A stretch of 64,000 bases of DNA from Faecalicoccus acidiformans (GCF_014202635.1 NZ_JACHHD010000007.1:29476-93475), one strand, 5' to 3'. Shown: positions 51,866 through 60,154, counted from the first letter of the stretch. Notes: a model not told the origin generated them from the sequence alone. Numbers and translations: made by a program.

Positions 51866-51896
51866 GGAACTCATCCTTTCATGTGACATCAGTATA

Positions 51897-52430
51897 TCAT
51901 ACCCGTTTGGGTTTTTCATTGGGATCTTGGGTGGCGAAAAGCTCTTTCCAAAGGGCCACAAAGGTGCCGGGGGCCAAGGTGCCGTTAGCCACCAGAATCT
52001 CAAATACATCTCCGTTCCAGCGATAAGAATCCGGACTGTCGACAAAACCGTTTCGATAGTAAAAAGCTTTACGGCGTTTTCGCTGTTCGAGATTATCGCA
52101 TTCGACTTGATCGGATTCCACATCGATCGCAATGACCGCTTCTTTTTTTTCTTCTTTGATCCATTCCAAGATCTTTGAGCCTAGTCCATGACTGCGAAAA
52201 GCAGGGTCGATGGCAAGATAGCGGACTTGACAGATGCCTTTATAATCTAGATAGTCAATCATTCCGGCCAGTTTGGTATGTTCCGGATCGGAATAGACGC
52301 CGACAAGATGAGAACCTGGCCACCGCAACAAGTCCGCGTACGGGACGCGTTCTTTTGGGGGGAATGCATCGAGATAGAGATCGAGGATCTGAGGATCTTT
52401 TGTGGTTGTTTCCTTATAATAAAGCTTCAT
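51897..52430 (-). CDS. GNAT-family N-acetyltransferase
   Basis: A 177-residue acetyltransferase. The acetyl-CoA loop is in [20 protein letters not shown], and the acidic [10 protein letters not shown] strand with [10 protein letters not shown] completes the fold. The substrate is unknown. The ATG at 52430 is chosen because TAGAAT ends seven bases upstream, so an ATG three codons earlier would overlap the -10 box. It is followed after 31 bases by glnS and may be its co-transcribed leader gene. It is divergent from the GH25 gene. Confidence 0.85.
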   Translation of the reverse strand: MKLYYKETTTKDPQILDLYLDAFPPKERVPYADLLRWPGSHLVGVYSDPEHTKLAGMIDYLDYKGICQVRYLAIDPAFRSHGLGSKILEWIKEEKKEAVIAIDVESDQVECDNLEQRKRRKAFYYRNGFVDSPDSYRWNGDVFEILVANGTLAPGTFVALWKELFATQDPNEKPKRV

Positions 52431-52437
52431 GTCTCTC

Positions 52438-52466
52438 ATTCTATCATGTTTTCAGAAGGAGTTCAA
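52438..52466 (-). promoter_or_regulatory. GNAT gene promoter, predicted leaderless
   Basis: On the minus strand TTGAAC (52461-52466), 17 bases, TAGAAT (52438-52443), then GAGAGAC and the ATG. It is interlocked with the GH25 promoter on the other strand. Confidence 0.6.
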
Positions 52467-52477
52467 AATGGTACAAT
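52449..52477 (+). promoter_or_regulatory. GH25 gene promoter, predicted leaderless
   Basis: TTTTCA (52449-52454), 17 bases, TACAAT (52472-52477), then seven bases to the ATG at 52485. Its -35 lies in the spacer of the GNAT promoter, and the GNAT -35 lies in its own spacer. Confidence 0.55.
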
Positions 52478-52484
52478 ACGTACC

Positions 52485-53273
52485 ATGAAGAAACGTAGAA
52501 AATTTCGACTCGGCCGGGTGTTGCTGTTGTTGATGGTCCCTTTGTTTTTGTTGATAATGATTGGAGTAGGCATCCAAAAAGTCTTTTTTTCAAAGCCGGA
52601 AGTCTATGATCCCAGCCTTTTTGTCTTAGAAGGAGACCGCATGACATATCAGGATCCGTCTTATGAAACGTCTTGGGGGATCGATGTCAGCGAACACAAT
52701 CAGATCATCGACTGGGATCAAGTGGCCGATGACGGAGTGGAATTTGTCTTTGTCCGGCTTGGGTACCGTGGCGGGATCGAAGGACAGCTGCATGAAGATG
52801 AGACCTTTTCTGCGAATATACAAGGGGCTCGAGAGGCTGGATTAGAATTGGGAGTCTATTGGTATTCCAGCGCCATCGATCAAGAAGAGCTTCAAGAAGA
52901 GATTGATTTTGTCTTGGAGAGACTGGAAGGCATTCAACTCGATCTTCCGGTGGTCTACGATATGGAGATTTTTGATGCAGATCAGGGGCGAATCAATTCT
53001 TTGAGTGTGGAAGAAAAAACCGATTTGGCCTTGGGATTTTGTGATGCCATGGAAGAGGCTGGCTATGAATCGATGGTGTACGGCAATTATACTTGGCTGC
53101 ATGAGCATCTGGATCATGAGCGTATTCTTGATCAGAATATTTGGTATGCCGCCTATCAAGAAACGCCAGATATGACGGAAAATTTTACGATCTGGCAATA
53201 CTCTCAGACTGGACAGGTTGCCGGGATCCAAGGAAATGTGGATCTGAATATCCGCCTGACCAAAAAAGAATAG
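52485..53273 (+). CDS. Membrane-anchored GH25 lysozyme
   Basis: A muramidase that cuts the glycan of peptidoglycan. The 262-residue protein has a basic N-terminus and one membrane segment (residues about 9-28), so the catalytic domain is outside. GH25 landmarks are WGIDVSEHNQIIDWDQV, VFVRLGYRG, the catalytic acids in VVYDMEIFD and the C-terminal WQYSQTGQVAGIQGNVDLN. There is no ribosome site before the ATG at 52485, only a -10 box seven bases upstream; the longer open frame runs back through the GNAT gene. Confidence 0.92.
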   Translation: MKKRRKFRLGRVLLLLMVPLFLLIMIGVGIQKVFFSKPEVYDPSLFVLEGDRMTYQDPSYETSWGIDVSEHNQIIDWDQVADDGVEFVFVRLGYRGGIEGQLHEDETFSANIQGAREAGLELGVYWYSSAIDQEELQEEIDFVLERLEGIQLDLPVVYDMEIFDADQGRINSLSVEEKTDLALGFCDAMEEAGYESMVYGNYTWLHEHLDHERILDQNIWYAAYQETPDMTENFTIWQYSQTGQVAGIQGNVDLNIRLTKKE

Positions 53274-53282
53274 AGGGACAAA

Positions 53283-54089
53283 ATGAAGATCACAGTATTG
53301 ATAGAAAACACAGGACCCCAGAATCTCTATGCGGAGCATGGTCTCAGTCTTTTGATTGAACAAGCCGGCAAGCGGTATTTGCTGGATGGAGGACAAAGCG
53401 AAAGCTTTTTAAAGAACGCTCAGAAGATGCAGATCGATCTGAATTTGATCGATCATACGATTCTTTCCCATGGACATTATGATCATGGCAATGGTTTTTT
53501 GGCATATTTAAGCCAGTATCCGGATCGCAAGATCTGGGCTTCTCATACGATCTTTGAGGACTATTATTCGGGTTCAAAAGGAAAGATCCACTATATCGGA
53601 TTAAGTCCAAAACTCAAAGCGCATCGCGATCGATTTCAACTGATCGATCACGATATCCGACTGGATGAACAAGCCGCTTTGATCCTTGATGAAATCGATG
53701 AAGATCCGCAAAGTTCTTTAAAGAAAAAAATGTATCGCAAGAATCAGGATCAATTTGAACCCGATCTTTTTTCACACGAGCTGAGCTTGGTTTTTGATAC
53801 GCCGCAGGGATTGATTCTTTTCAACAGCTGTTCGCATGCGGGATTGCGAAAGATCGTGGAGCCGATTCGTCACAAATGGAAACGTCCGATCTATGCGTAT
53901 GTAGGAGGCCTGCATATGAAGGATGAACAAGACTCTGGCTTTGTTCAAGAACAGGCCCGATACATTGAAGAACATATCCAATTTGTCTATACCGGGCATT
54001 GTACCGGCAAGCTTTCTTATCAGCGATTAAAAACAAGTTTAGGTAAACGGATCCAGCCTTTGACAACAGGACAGAGAATAATACTGTAG
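53283..54089 (+). CDS. MBL-fold metallohydrolase
   Basis: A 268-residue metallo-beta-lactamase-fold protein with the metal motif LSHGHYDHGNGF near residue 61, a histidine in SCSHAGLRKI and a last one in YTGHCTGKLS. It is closest in pattern to the branch annotated as dihydropterin/ribofuranosylaminobenzene phosphate synthase-like or F420-related hydrolases, whose true substrates are mostly unknown. It has an AGAGGGA ribosome site and starts nine bases after the GH25 gene, so it probably shares its mRNA. Confidence 0.85.
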   Translation: MKITVLIENTGPQNLYAEHGLSLLIEQAGKRYLLDGGQSESFLKNAQKMQIDLNLIDHTILSHGHYDHGNGFLAYLSQYPDRKIWASHTIFEDYYSGSKGKIHYIGLSPKLKAHRDRFQLIDHDIRLDEQAALILDEIDEDPQSSLKKKMYRKNQDQFEPDLFSHELSLVFDTPQGLILFNSCSHAGLRKIVEPIRHKWKRPIYAYVGGLHMKDEQDSGFVQEQARYIEEHIQFVYTGHCTGKLSYQRLKTSLGKRIQPLTTGQRIIL

Positions 54090-54119
54090 ATGACCAATAA
54101 AAAATGGAAGGATGATAAT

Positions 54120-55580
54120 ATGGCATGTACAACAATATTAGTGGGTAAAAAAGCATCTTACGATGGTTCTTGTATGATTGCGCGCAACGATGATTCGGCG
54201 GCCGGATCTTATACGGCAAAAAAGTGTATCGTGGTCCATCCTCATACACAGCCTCAAAAATACGAAAGTGTACTTTCGCATGTGAAGATCGATCTGCCTG
54301 AAGAGGCGATGCGCTACACGGCCGTGCCCAATGCGGTAGAGGGCGAAGGAATCTGGGCTGCTTGCGGCATCAACGAGGCCGGTATCGGCATGAGTGCTAC
54401 CGAGACGATCACATCCAATCCTCGTGTATTAGGAGCGGATCCTTTAGTGGTGTATGATCCTGAAACACAGACGCCGGGAGGGATTGGTGAAGAAGACTTT
54501 GTGGTTTTGGTTTTACCGTATATTCGCAGTGCTCGAGAAGGGGTGCTTCGCCTGGGGGCCTTACTAGAAAAATATGGAACATATGAAATGAACGGGATTG
54601 CTTTTTCGGATGCGGATGAAATCTGGTGGATGGAGACGATAGGGGGCCATCACTGGATCGCCCGCAAAGTGCCGGATGATGTCTATGTGGCAATGCCCAA
54701 TCAGTTTGGCATGGATGCTTTTGATTTGGAAGATGCCTTGGGAAAGAAAGAGAATCATTTGTGTTCACAGGATTTGAAAGATTTTATCGATCGTTATCAC
54801 CTGAATCTGTCTTTGGATTCTTCGTTTGATCCGCGGGCTGCATTTGGCTCTTGCGATGATGCGGATCATGTATACAATACACCAAGAGCCTGGTATATCG
54901 AGAAGGTTTTGAATCCTCATACCAAAAAATGGGAAGGCGAAGGGGCAGACTATACACCGGAATCGGATGATCTTCCGTGGTGTATGCATCCGGAGAAAAA
55001 GATTACGATAGAAGATGTAAAATATATTCTTTCTTCTACCTATCAAGGGACGCCATATGATCCTTATAAAGGATATGGCGATCGTTCTTGTGCCGGAATG
55101 TATCGCTCGATCGGAGTGAACCGCACGAGCTTTTTAGGCTTGATCCAGCATCGGCCGGGCAAAGAAGCGTTAGAGTGGATCGCTTATGCATCCAATGTAT
55201 TCAATGTGATGATTCCCTTATACCCGCAAGTGTCAAAAATGCCGGACTATATAGCGAATACGACTTCAAAAGTGACAACGGAAAACTTTTATTGGATGAG
55301 CCGGATGATTGCGGCTATGGCGGATGCCAGTTATAAACGATCCCATAACACGATAGAGCGTTATCAAAACAAAGTGGCTGCCAAAGCTTATGAGATCGTT
55401 CATAGAACCGATGAAACTCTTAAAAAGATCACGGATCCATCACGGCGTCAGGAAATCTGTGAAGCAGCAAACGAAGATATTTGCGCTATGGTCAAAGAAT
55501 GTGCACAAGATACGTTAGATAAGGTGTTATTTGCGTTAAGTGAACAGATGAAAAACGCTTATGCACGCAGCGACGCTTAA
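54120..55580 (+). CDS. pepD: C69-family dipeptidase
   Basis: A 486-residue Ntn-type hydrolase of the lactobacillar PepD family that cleaves dipeptides. The N-terminus MACTTILVGKKASYDGS is the family start; Cys3 is the expected nucleophile, and MIARNDDSAAG follows it closely. The start at 54120 follows GGAAGGATG; an ATG or similar start ten codons upstream lies before that site. It is 30 bases after the MBL gene. No clear terminator follows before the ABC-F leader. Confidence 0.92.
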   Translation: MACTTILVGKKASYDGSCMIARNDDSAAGSYTAKKCIVVHPHTQPQKYESVLSHVKIDLPEEAMRYTAVPNAVEGEGIWAACGINEAGIGMSATETITSNPRVLGADPLVVYDPETQTPGGIGEEDFVVLVLPYIRSAREGVLRLGALLEKYGTYEMNGIAFSDADEIWWMETIGGHHWIARKVPDDVYVAMPNQFGMDAFDLEDALGKKENHLCSQDLKDFIDRYHLNLSLDSSFDPRAAFGSCDDADHVYNTPRAWYIEKVLNPHTKKWEGEGADYTPESDDLPWCMHPEKKITIEDVKYILSSTYQGTPYDPYKGYGDRSCAGMYRSIGVNRTSFLGLIQHRPGKEALEWIAYASNVFNVMIPLYPQVSKMPDYIANTTSKVTTENFYWMSRMIAAMADASYKRSHNTIERYQNKVAAKAYEIVHRTDETLKKITDPSRRQEICEAANEDICAMVKECAQDTLDKVLFALSEQMKNAYARSDA

Positions 55581-55583
55581 ATA

Positions 55584-55612
55584 TTGATGTTTGTTTTTTG
55601 ACGTGCTATAGT
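55584..55612 (+). promoter_or_regulatory. Promoter of the ABC-F leader transcript
   Basis: TTGATG (55584-55589), 17 bases, TATAGT (55607-55612). The start is predicted at 55619, at the GGTGATAAG in front of the leader peptide. Confidence 0.6.
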
Positions 55613-55627
55613 GGTTTTGGTGATAAG

Positions 55628-55663
55628 ATGAAGATGTTCAAACAAAGAGGAGCAAAAGAATAG
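55628..55663 (+). CDS. Leader peptide of the ABC-F attenuator
   Basis: The frame ATG to TAG encodes MKMFKQRGAKE. A GGTGA sequence lies four bases upstream, at the very 5' end of the predicted transcript. The TTC-AAA-CAA codons overlap the 5' arm of the long CAAACAAA/TTTGTTTG stem, so a stalled ribosome would open it. There is no protein evidence. Confidence 0.45.
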   Translation: MKMFKQRGAKE

Positions 55664-55737
55664 AAGGTGTGACGAACAGTTCTGTCGTTTTTGTGTGTTT
55701 TGTTTGAGCGAGTGATTCATGTAACATCCAGAAGAAG

Positions 55738-55767
55738 AAACCGGTACTGTTTGTGCCGGTTTTTTTT
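55738..55767 (+). terminator. Intrinsic terminator before the ABC-F gene
   Basis: AAACCGG and CCGGTTT form a 7-bp stem with an 11-base loop, then eight T. It lies only 18 bases before the ABC-F start codon, so basal transcripts should stop here. Confidence 0.85.
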
Positions 55768-55785
55768 ATGAGCGGAGGTGATTTT

Positions 55786-57258
55786 ATGGCAAGGATATTA
55801 GTGGAGGATCTTAGTTTTTCTTATGATGGCAGCGAACCGATCTTTGATCATGTCAATTTTTCAATCGATACGAATTGGAGATTGGGATTTGTGGGCAGAA
55901 ACGGTCGAGGAAAGACGACGTTTTTGAATTTGCTGCTGGGGAATCTGGAATATAGAGGAAAAATAGCGTCTTCGGTCTCCTTTGATTATTTTCCTTTTCC
56001 TATACCCGATCCGACTTGTCTGACATGGCAGGTCGTGTCGCAGCTTGCTTCGATGGCCGAAGATTGGCAGATCGTACGGGAATTTTCCTATCTGGAACTG
56101 GACCCCATGGTTTTGGAGCGGCCCTATGAATCATTGTCGCAAGGGGAAAAGACAAAAGTGATGTTGGCAATCTTATTTGTTCGGCCAGGAAACTTTTTGT
56201 TGATCGATGAGCCGACCAATCACCTGGATCGTCATGCCCGCCAGGTATTGAGCGCCTATTTAAAAAGAAAACGAGGATTTATTCTGGTGTCGCATGATCG
56301 TGAAGTTTTAGATGGCTGTGTCGATCATATCTTGGCTATCAACCGGCATTCGATCGATGTACAAAGCGGAAACTATTCTGCTTGGTTTTCTGCTTTTGAA
56401 CAAAAACAAGAACATGAAAAAGCCGAAAATGAACGATTGCGAAAAGACATTCGCCGCTTGCAGGAATCGGCATCTCGAAGTGCAGGATGGTCAGACCGTA
56501 TAGAGGCTTCCAAGATCGGAGCGGCCGATAAAGGGTTTGTCGGACATCGCTCTGCGAAAATGATGCAGCGTTCTAAAAATATTATGCGCAGAAAAGAAGA
56601 GGCTGCAACGCAAAAAAAGGGGTTGCTCAAAGATGTCGAAACAACAGAACCTTTGACTTTTCAGTGCCTGATTCCTCCTTCAAAACGGTTGATCCATGCC
56701 AAAGATCTGACTGTTCTTTACGATGGAGAGTCTGTCTTTGATCCTGTATCCTGGGATCTGGAAGTTCAAGATCGGATGTTTTTGGAAGGAAACAACGGCA
56801 GCGGAAAAAGCTCATTGATTCGAGCGATTCGTCATGAAGAAATCCAAACCAAAGGGCTGCTGGAGATGGCGGGTCATCTGAAGATTTCTTATGTTGGTCA
56901 AGATGCTTCTGATCTGCAGGGATCTCTAAAGGCATATGCTCAAAGGTATGCTATCGATCGCAGTCTTTTCTTTAGTATTCTTTCGAAAATGGGATTTTCC
57001 AGAAGTCAATTTGATCAAGATTTGGAGTCTTACTCCGATGGGCAAAAAAAGAAGGTCATGATTGGACGCAGTCTGTGTGAATCGGCGTATTTGTATGTCT
57101 GGGATGAACCGCTCAACTTTTTAGATATTTACAGCCGGATTCAAATAGAAGAGGCAATTCTTGCGAGTCGCCCGACCATGATCTTGGTGGAACATGATGC
57201 TTTTTTTCAGAAAAAGATTGCCACGAAATCGGTTGTGCTAAAGAAAGCTTTAGATTGA
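55786..57258 (+). CDS. ABC-F ribosome-protection ATPase, Lsa-like
   Basis: A 490-residue protein with two ABC domains and no membrane part. The first has VGRNGRGKTTFLNLLLGN, SLSQGEKTKVMLA and LLIDEPTNHLDRHARQ; the second has GNNGSGKSSLIRAI, YSDGQKKKVMIG and VWDEPLNFLDI. The degenerate second signature and LNFLD in place of TNHLD, the length, and the linker GWSDRIEASKIGAADKG followed by KMMQRSKNI, resemble the Lsa family, which protects ribosomes from lincosamides, pleuromutilins and streptogramin A. Actual resistance is untested. The start at 55786 follows GGAGGTG; an attenuator-type leader precedes it. Its end overlaps the rpiR-type gene by nine bases. Confidence 0.85.
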   Translation: MARILVEDLSFSYDGSEPIFDHVNFSIDTNWRLGFVGRNGRGKTTFLNLLLGNLEYRGKIASSVSFDYFPFPIPDPTCLTWQVVSQLASMAEDWQIVREFSYLELDPMVLERPYESLSQGEKTKVMLAILFVRPGNFLLIDEPTNHLDRHARQVLSAYLKRKRGFILVSHDREVLDGCVDHILAINRHSIDVQSGNYSAWFSAFEQKQEHEKAENERLRKDIRRLQESASRSAGWSDRIEASKIGAADKGFVGHRSAKMMQRSKNIMRRKEEAATQKKGLLKDVETTEPLTFQCLIPPSKRLIHAKDLTVLYDGESVFDPVSWDLEVQDRMFLEGNNGSGKSSLIRAIRHEEIQTKGLLEMAGHLKISYVGQDASDLQGSLKAYAQRYAIDRSLFFSILSKMGFSRSQFDQDLESYSDGQKKKVMIGRSLCESAYLYVWDEPLNFLDIYSRIQIEEAILASRPTMILVEHDAFFQKKIATKSVVLKKALD

Positions 57259-58104
57259 GCGGTCGTCCATAAAATCAATGGAATCTTTCAGGATCTGCTG
57301 ATTTTGAATGCGGTCCAGATTATAGATGCAGCCGTATAAAACATCGATCACATACTGCATGGCCATATGACTGGCATATTGAGAGATGCGGTCCCGCAAT
57401 TGTTCGTTATCGCTTAAGGAAAGGTGGATGTCGGTATTCCGTGCCGAAGAATAGGGGCCCACTTTCGAGATCAGGATCACGGGCACTTTTTTCTCTTTCA
57501 GTTTTTTTAAGATCGGTCCCAAGAAAGAGGCCTTGCCGGAATAGGACAGGCATAGTGCGACATGGCTGGGATCGCTGGCCAAGGCACAGAGGCGTTGTGA
57601 ATAAAAGGAGAGCGGCAAATTGACCATGTGTCGAATCGTCATCATTTTGTCTTGGAAAGATTGCGCTATGCTGGTGTTATGAGCATGGGTATAGATATCG
57701 ATCACTTTTGCTTTGTGTAAAAGATGAGCGGCTCGCAAGAGGTCTTGTTCCGCTAAGCAGGCCAGTGTGTCTTGGATCGTTGTCTGATACAGTGTTTGGA
57801 TCTTTCTGGCGATCTCTAATGGCGGATCCTGGGCGAGAAAAGGGTAGTTCACATCAAAAGATGCATTGTGATCTGTATCTTCCAGACTTTCTTTTGCCAG
57901 TTGGATCTTCAACTCGTTGAAGCCGCGGTATCCCAGTTTCTTGCAAAGACGAAGGATCGTGGATCTCGAGGTATAAGAAGATTGTGACAGTGTTTGCAGA
58001 TCTTGTTGGATCACTTCATTGCGGTGATCCAGGATATAGTGTGCCAATTCGGATTCCAAGAAAGTCAGATCGGGGCTTGAAAGAATAAGTTTTTCGAATT
58101 TCAT
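57250..58104 (-). CDS. RpiR/MurR-family regulator
   Basis: A 284-residue regulator: an N-terminal RpiR-type helix-turn-helix (residues about 1-75; SQSSYTSRSTILRLCKKLGY with GFNELK) and a C-terminal SIS sugar-phosphate-binding domain (YTHAHNTSIAQSF, LCLSYSGKASFLGPIL). These regulators sense phosphosugars. The divergent neighbour, an inositol monophosphatase-like gene, is the likely target. The ATG at 58104 has no ribosome site; TATGAT ends six bases upstream, so it may be leaderless. A 28-residue upstream extension is rejected. Confidence 0.88.
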   Translation of the reverse strand: MKFEKLILSSPDLTFLESELAHYILDHRNEVIQQDLQTLSQSSYTSRSTILRLCKKLGYRGFNELKIQLAKESLEDTDHNASFDVNYPFLAQDPPLEIARKIQTLYQTTIQDTLACLAEQDLLRAAHLLHKAKVIDIYTHAHNTSIAQSFQDKMMTIRHMVNLPLSFYSQRLCALASDPSHVALCLSYSGKASFLGPILKKLKEKKVPVILISKVGPYSSARNTDIHLSLSDNEQLRDRISQYASHMAMQYVIDVLYGCIYNLDRIQNQQILKDSIDFMDDRSI

Positions 58105-58110
58105 AGATTC

Positions 58111-58116
58111 ATCATA
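58111..58116 (-). promoter_or_regulatory. -10 box of the RpiR-type gene
   Basis: TATGAT on the minus strand, six bases before the ATG. The -35 region (TTCATT or TCATTG) is weak. The divergent -10 TACAAT of the next gene lies at 58132-58137, so the two promoters overlap in a 58-base gap. Confidence 0.4.
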
Positions 58117-58162
58117 CCATAGAATTGATGATACAATGAATGCGAAAAAGAGGTGGATGCGC

Positions 58163-58906
58163 ATGGAAAACAAACAGGTTGAGATCATATTGAGAAACGT
58201 ACAAGAGATTGGTCAGAAATTAAAGGGACAGAGAAATTTTAAAATCGATCAGAAAAGCGGGATCCAGGATCTGGTTACATCAATGGATAAAAATACGGAG
58301 ATTGCTTTGCGTCAATGTCTTCGAGAAGTTACGCCGGACTGTACCTTTATCGGAGAAGAAGGAACACAAGAGATGAGCAAAAAAGTATGGATCATCGATC
58401 CAATCGATGGGACGACAAATTTTATAAACTCGCAAGAGGGATATGCGATTTCATTGGGGTATTTTGAAGATGCCGAGCCGGTTTTGGGGATCGTTTATGA
58501 TGTCGCGTCAGAAACTCTCTATCATGCATTTGATCAGCGTGCTTATATCAATGGAATACAAGTACAGGATCTGCCTGAGATCCGTTCTTTATCTGAAAGT
58601 GTATGGGATGCGGGCATGGCTACCATGCATAAGAATCCGAAACTTTTTGATCTGTGCCGAATCACCCGAGGGCATCGGGAATTAGGAAGTGCTGCCTTGG
58701 CAATCATCAAAGTAGCGCTGGGCAAATTGGACTTTTATGTCACGGAAAATGCCAAATGTTGGGATTATGCCGGCGGGATTCCTTTTTTAAAGGCTTGCCA
58801 AGGAACTTATTGGATGCGGGATGATTTTTTTGTTTGCACACCGAATTTAATGGTGGTTGCGCGCAGTGAAGAAGTTTTGGAACAAGTAAAAAGTTATTTG
58901 AAATAA
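58163..58906 (+). CDS. Inositol monophosphatase-family phosphatase
   Basis: A 247-residue Mg-dependent phosphatase. The metal sites FIGEEGTQ near residue 65 and IDPIDGTTNFI near residue 84, and the C-terminal CWDYAGGIPFL, are those of the IMPase family. The substrate could be inositol phosphate, another sugar phosphate, NADP or 3'-phosphoadenosine phosphate. The start at 58163 follows GAGGTGG; an ATG at 58136 overlaps the -10 box TACAAT and is rejected. It is divergent from the RpiR-type regulator. Confidence 0.9.
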   Translation: MENKQVEIILRNVQEIGQKLKGQRNFKIDQKSGIQDLVTSMDKNTEIALRQCLREVTPDCTFIGEEGTQEMSKKVWIIDPIDGTTNFINSQEGYAISLGYFEDAEPVLGIVYDVASETLYHAFDQRAYINGIQVQDLPEIRSLSESVWDAGMATMHKNPKLFDLCRITRGHRELGSAALAIIKVALGKLDFYVTENAKCWDYAGGIPFLKACQGTYWMRDDFFVCTPNLMVVARSEEVLEQVKSYLK

Positions 58907-58964
58907 CTATTGTTTCTGGAAAAAGACTTAAGTACAATACGCTTGAAAAGGGTAGGTGAAAGAA

Positions 58965-60095
58965 ATGGAAAAGGCAAAAGTATATTTTACGGATTTTCAT
59001 ACAAAAGCTTTTGGCGACGGATTGCCGACAAAGCTTCAAAAATTGCTTCGCCGTGCAGGAATCGCCAATCTGGACATGGATGGAAAGTTTGTGGCAATCA
59101 AAATGCATTTTGGTGAATTGGGGAATATTTCATATCTTCGTCCCAATTATGCGCGTGCGGTTGTGGATGTTGTAAAAGAATTGGGAGGCAAACCGTTTTT
59201 AACGGATTGTAATACTATGTATCCGGGCAGTCGCAAAAACGCTTTAGAGCATTTAGAGTGTGCCTGGCAAAATGGTTTTACGCCTTTGACGGTCGGTTGT
59301 CCTGTGATCATCGGCGATGGATTGAAAGGAACGGATGATATCGATGTTCCTGTTCAGGGCGGTGAATATATCCAAAATGCCAAAATCGGGCGTGCCATCA
59401 TGGATGCGGATGTATTCATTTCTTTGACGCATTTCAAAGGCCATGAAATGACAGGCTTTGGCGGGGCGATCAAAAATATTGGAATGGGATGCGGATCGCG
59501 TGCCGGAAAATGTGATCAGCATAGCAGCGGGAAGCCGCATATCGTAGAGGCGTCTTGTCGCGGCTGTCGTCAATGTCAGAAAGAGTGTGCCAATGGAGGC
59601 TTGGAATTTAACGAAACCACACGAAAAATGCATGTGAATCAGGAGAATTGTGTGGGGTGTGGTCGTTGTCTGGGTGCATGTAATTTTGATGCGATCAAAT
59701 TTGATAACGATGCGGCCAATGCGCTTTTAAACTGCCGTATGGCTGAGTATACCAAAGCGGTAGTCGATGGCAGACCTTGTCTGCATATCTCTTTGATCGT
59801 GGATGTCAGTCCGAACTGTGATTGTCATGGAGAAAACGATGTGCCTATCTTGCCGAATATCGGAATGTTTGTTTCTCGGGATCCGCTAGCTTTGGATCAG
59901 GCTTGTGTCGATGCCTGCATGGCTGCAAAACCGTTGCCGGGAAGTCAATTGGCTAGGCACTTGGAGGATCCGAATTTTGAAGATCATCATGATCATTTTA
60001 CGAATTCTGCGCCGGAGTCGGAATGGAAAAGTTGTTTGGACCATGCGGAAAAGATCGGCTTGGGAACGCGTGAATACGAATTGATCAAAATGTAA
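58965..60095 (+). CDS. DUF362 protein with ferredoxin domain
   Basis: A 376-residue cytoplasmic iron-sulfur protein. DUF362 segments flank a two-cluster ferredoxin insert near residues 190-245 (CRGCRQCQKECANGG and CVGCGRCLGACNFDA). LTHFKGHEMTGFGGAIKNIG is a conserved DUF362 motif. The reaction is unknown; such proteins are common in anaerobes. Promoter TTGTTT (58910)-17-TACAAT (58933-58938) and ribosome site TAGGTGAA are visible; an earlier GTG in frame overlaps the latter. It ends at a strong terminator. Confidence 0.88.
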   Translation: MEKAKVYFTDFHTKAFGDGLPTKLQKLLRRAGIANLDMDGKFVAIKMHFGELGNISYLRPNYARAVVDVVKELGGKPFLTDCNTMYPGSRKNALEHLECAWQNGFTPLTVGCPVIIGDGLKGTDDIDVPVQGGEYIQNAKIGRAIMDADVFISLTHFKGHEMTGFGGAIKNIGMGCGSRAGKCDQHSSGKPHIVEASCRGCRQCQKECANGGLEFNETTRKMHVNQENCVGCGRCLGACNFDAIKFDNDAANALLNCRMAEYTKAVVDGRPCLHISLIVDVSPNCDCHGENDVPILPNIGMFVSRDPLALDQACVDACMAAKPLPGSQLARHLEDPNFEDHHDHFTNSAPESEWKSCLDHAEKIGLGTREYELIKM

Positions 60096-60100
60096 GCGAC

Positions 60101-60139
60101 AAACGTTTATGAAGAGCCCATCTTCGTAAACGTTTTTTT
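60101..60139 (+). terminator. Terminator of the DUF362 gene
   Basis: A 15-base near-perfect stem, AAACGTTTATGAAGA and TCTTCGTAAACGTTT with one mismatch, loop GCCCA, then T residues. Confidence 0.92.
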
Positions 60140-60154
60140 CTGCGCATTTGTTTA

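Larger units (their letters stand above)
55619..55767 (+). ncRNA. Attenuator leader RNA of the ABC-F gene
   Basis: About 150 bases from the predicted start to a terminator, with an 11-codon frame and several long-range pairings: GATGTT (55633-55638 region) with AACATC (55723-55728 region), CAAACAAA with TTTGTTTG, and AACAGT (55675-55680) with ACTGTT in the terminator loop (55746-55751). This is the layout of ribosome-controlled transcription attenuators found before ARE ABC-F genes: a drug-stalled ribosome on the leader peptide would change folding and allow read-through. It is inference from architecture, but specific. Confidence 0.6.

Noticed and set aside
51866..52132. N-terminal extension of GlnRS by 89 residues
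   Set aside because: The frame only reads through the end of the GNAT gene, its residues are not synthetase-like, and a ribosome site precedes the ATG at 51865.
55619..55767. 6S RNA or another housekeeping small RNA
   Set aside because: The paired ends and length were suggestive, but it contains a short open frame, ends in an intrinsic terminator just before an ABC-F gene, and lacks 6S landmarks. An attenuator explains it better.
58136..58162. Start of the IMPase-like gene at the ATG at 58136
   Set aside because: That ATG overlaps the -10 box TACAAT and would not be in the transcript. The ATG at 58163 has a good ribosome site.
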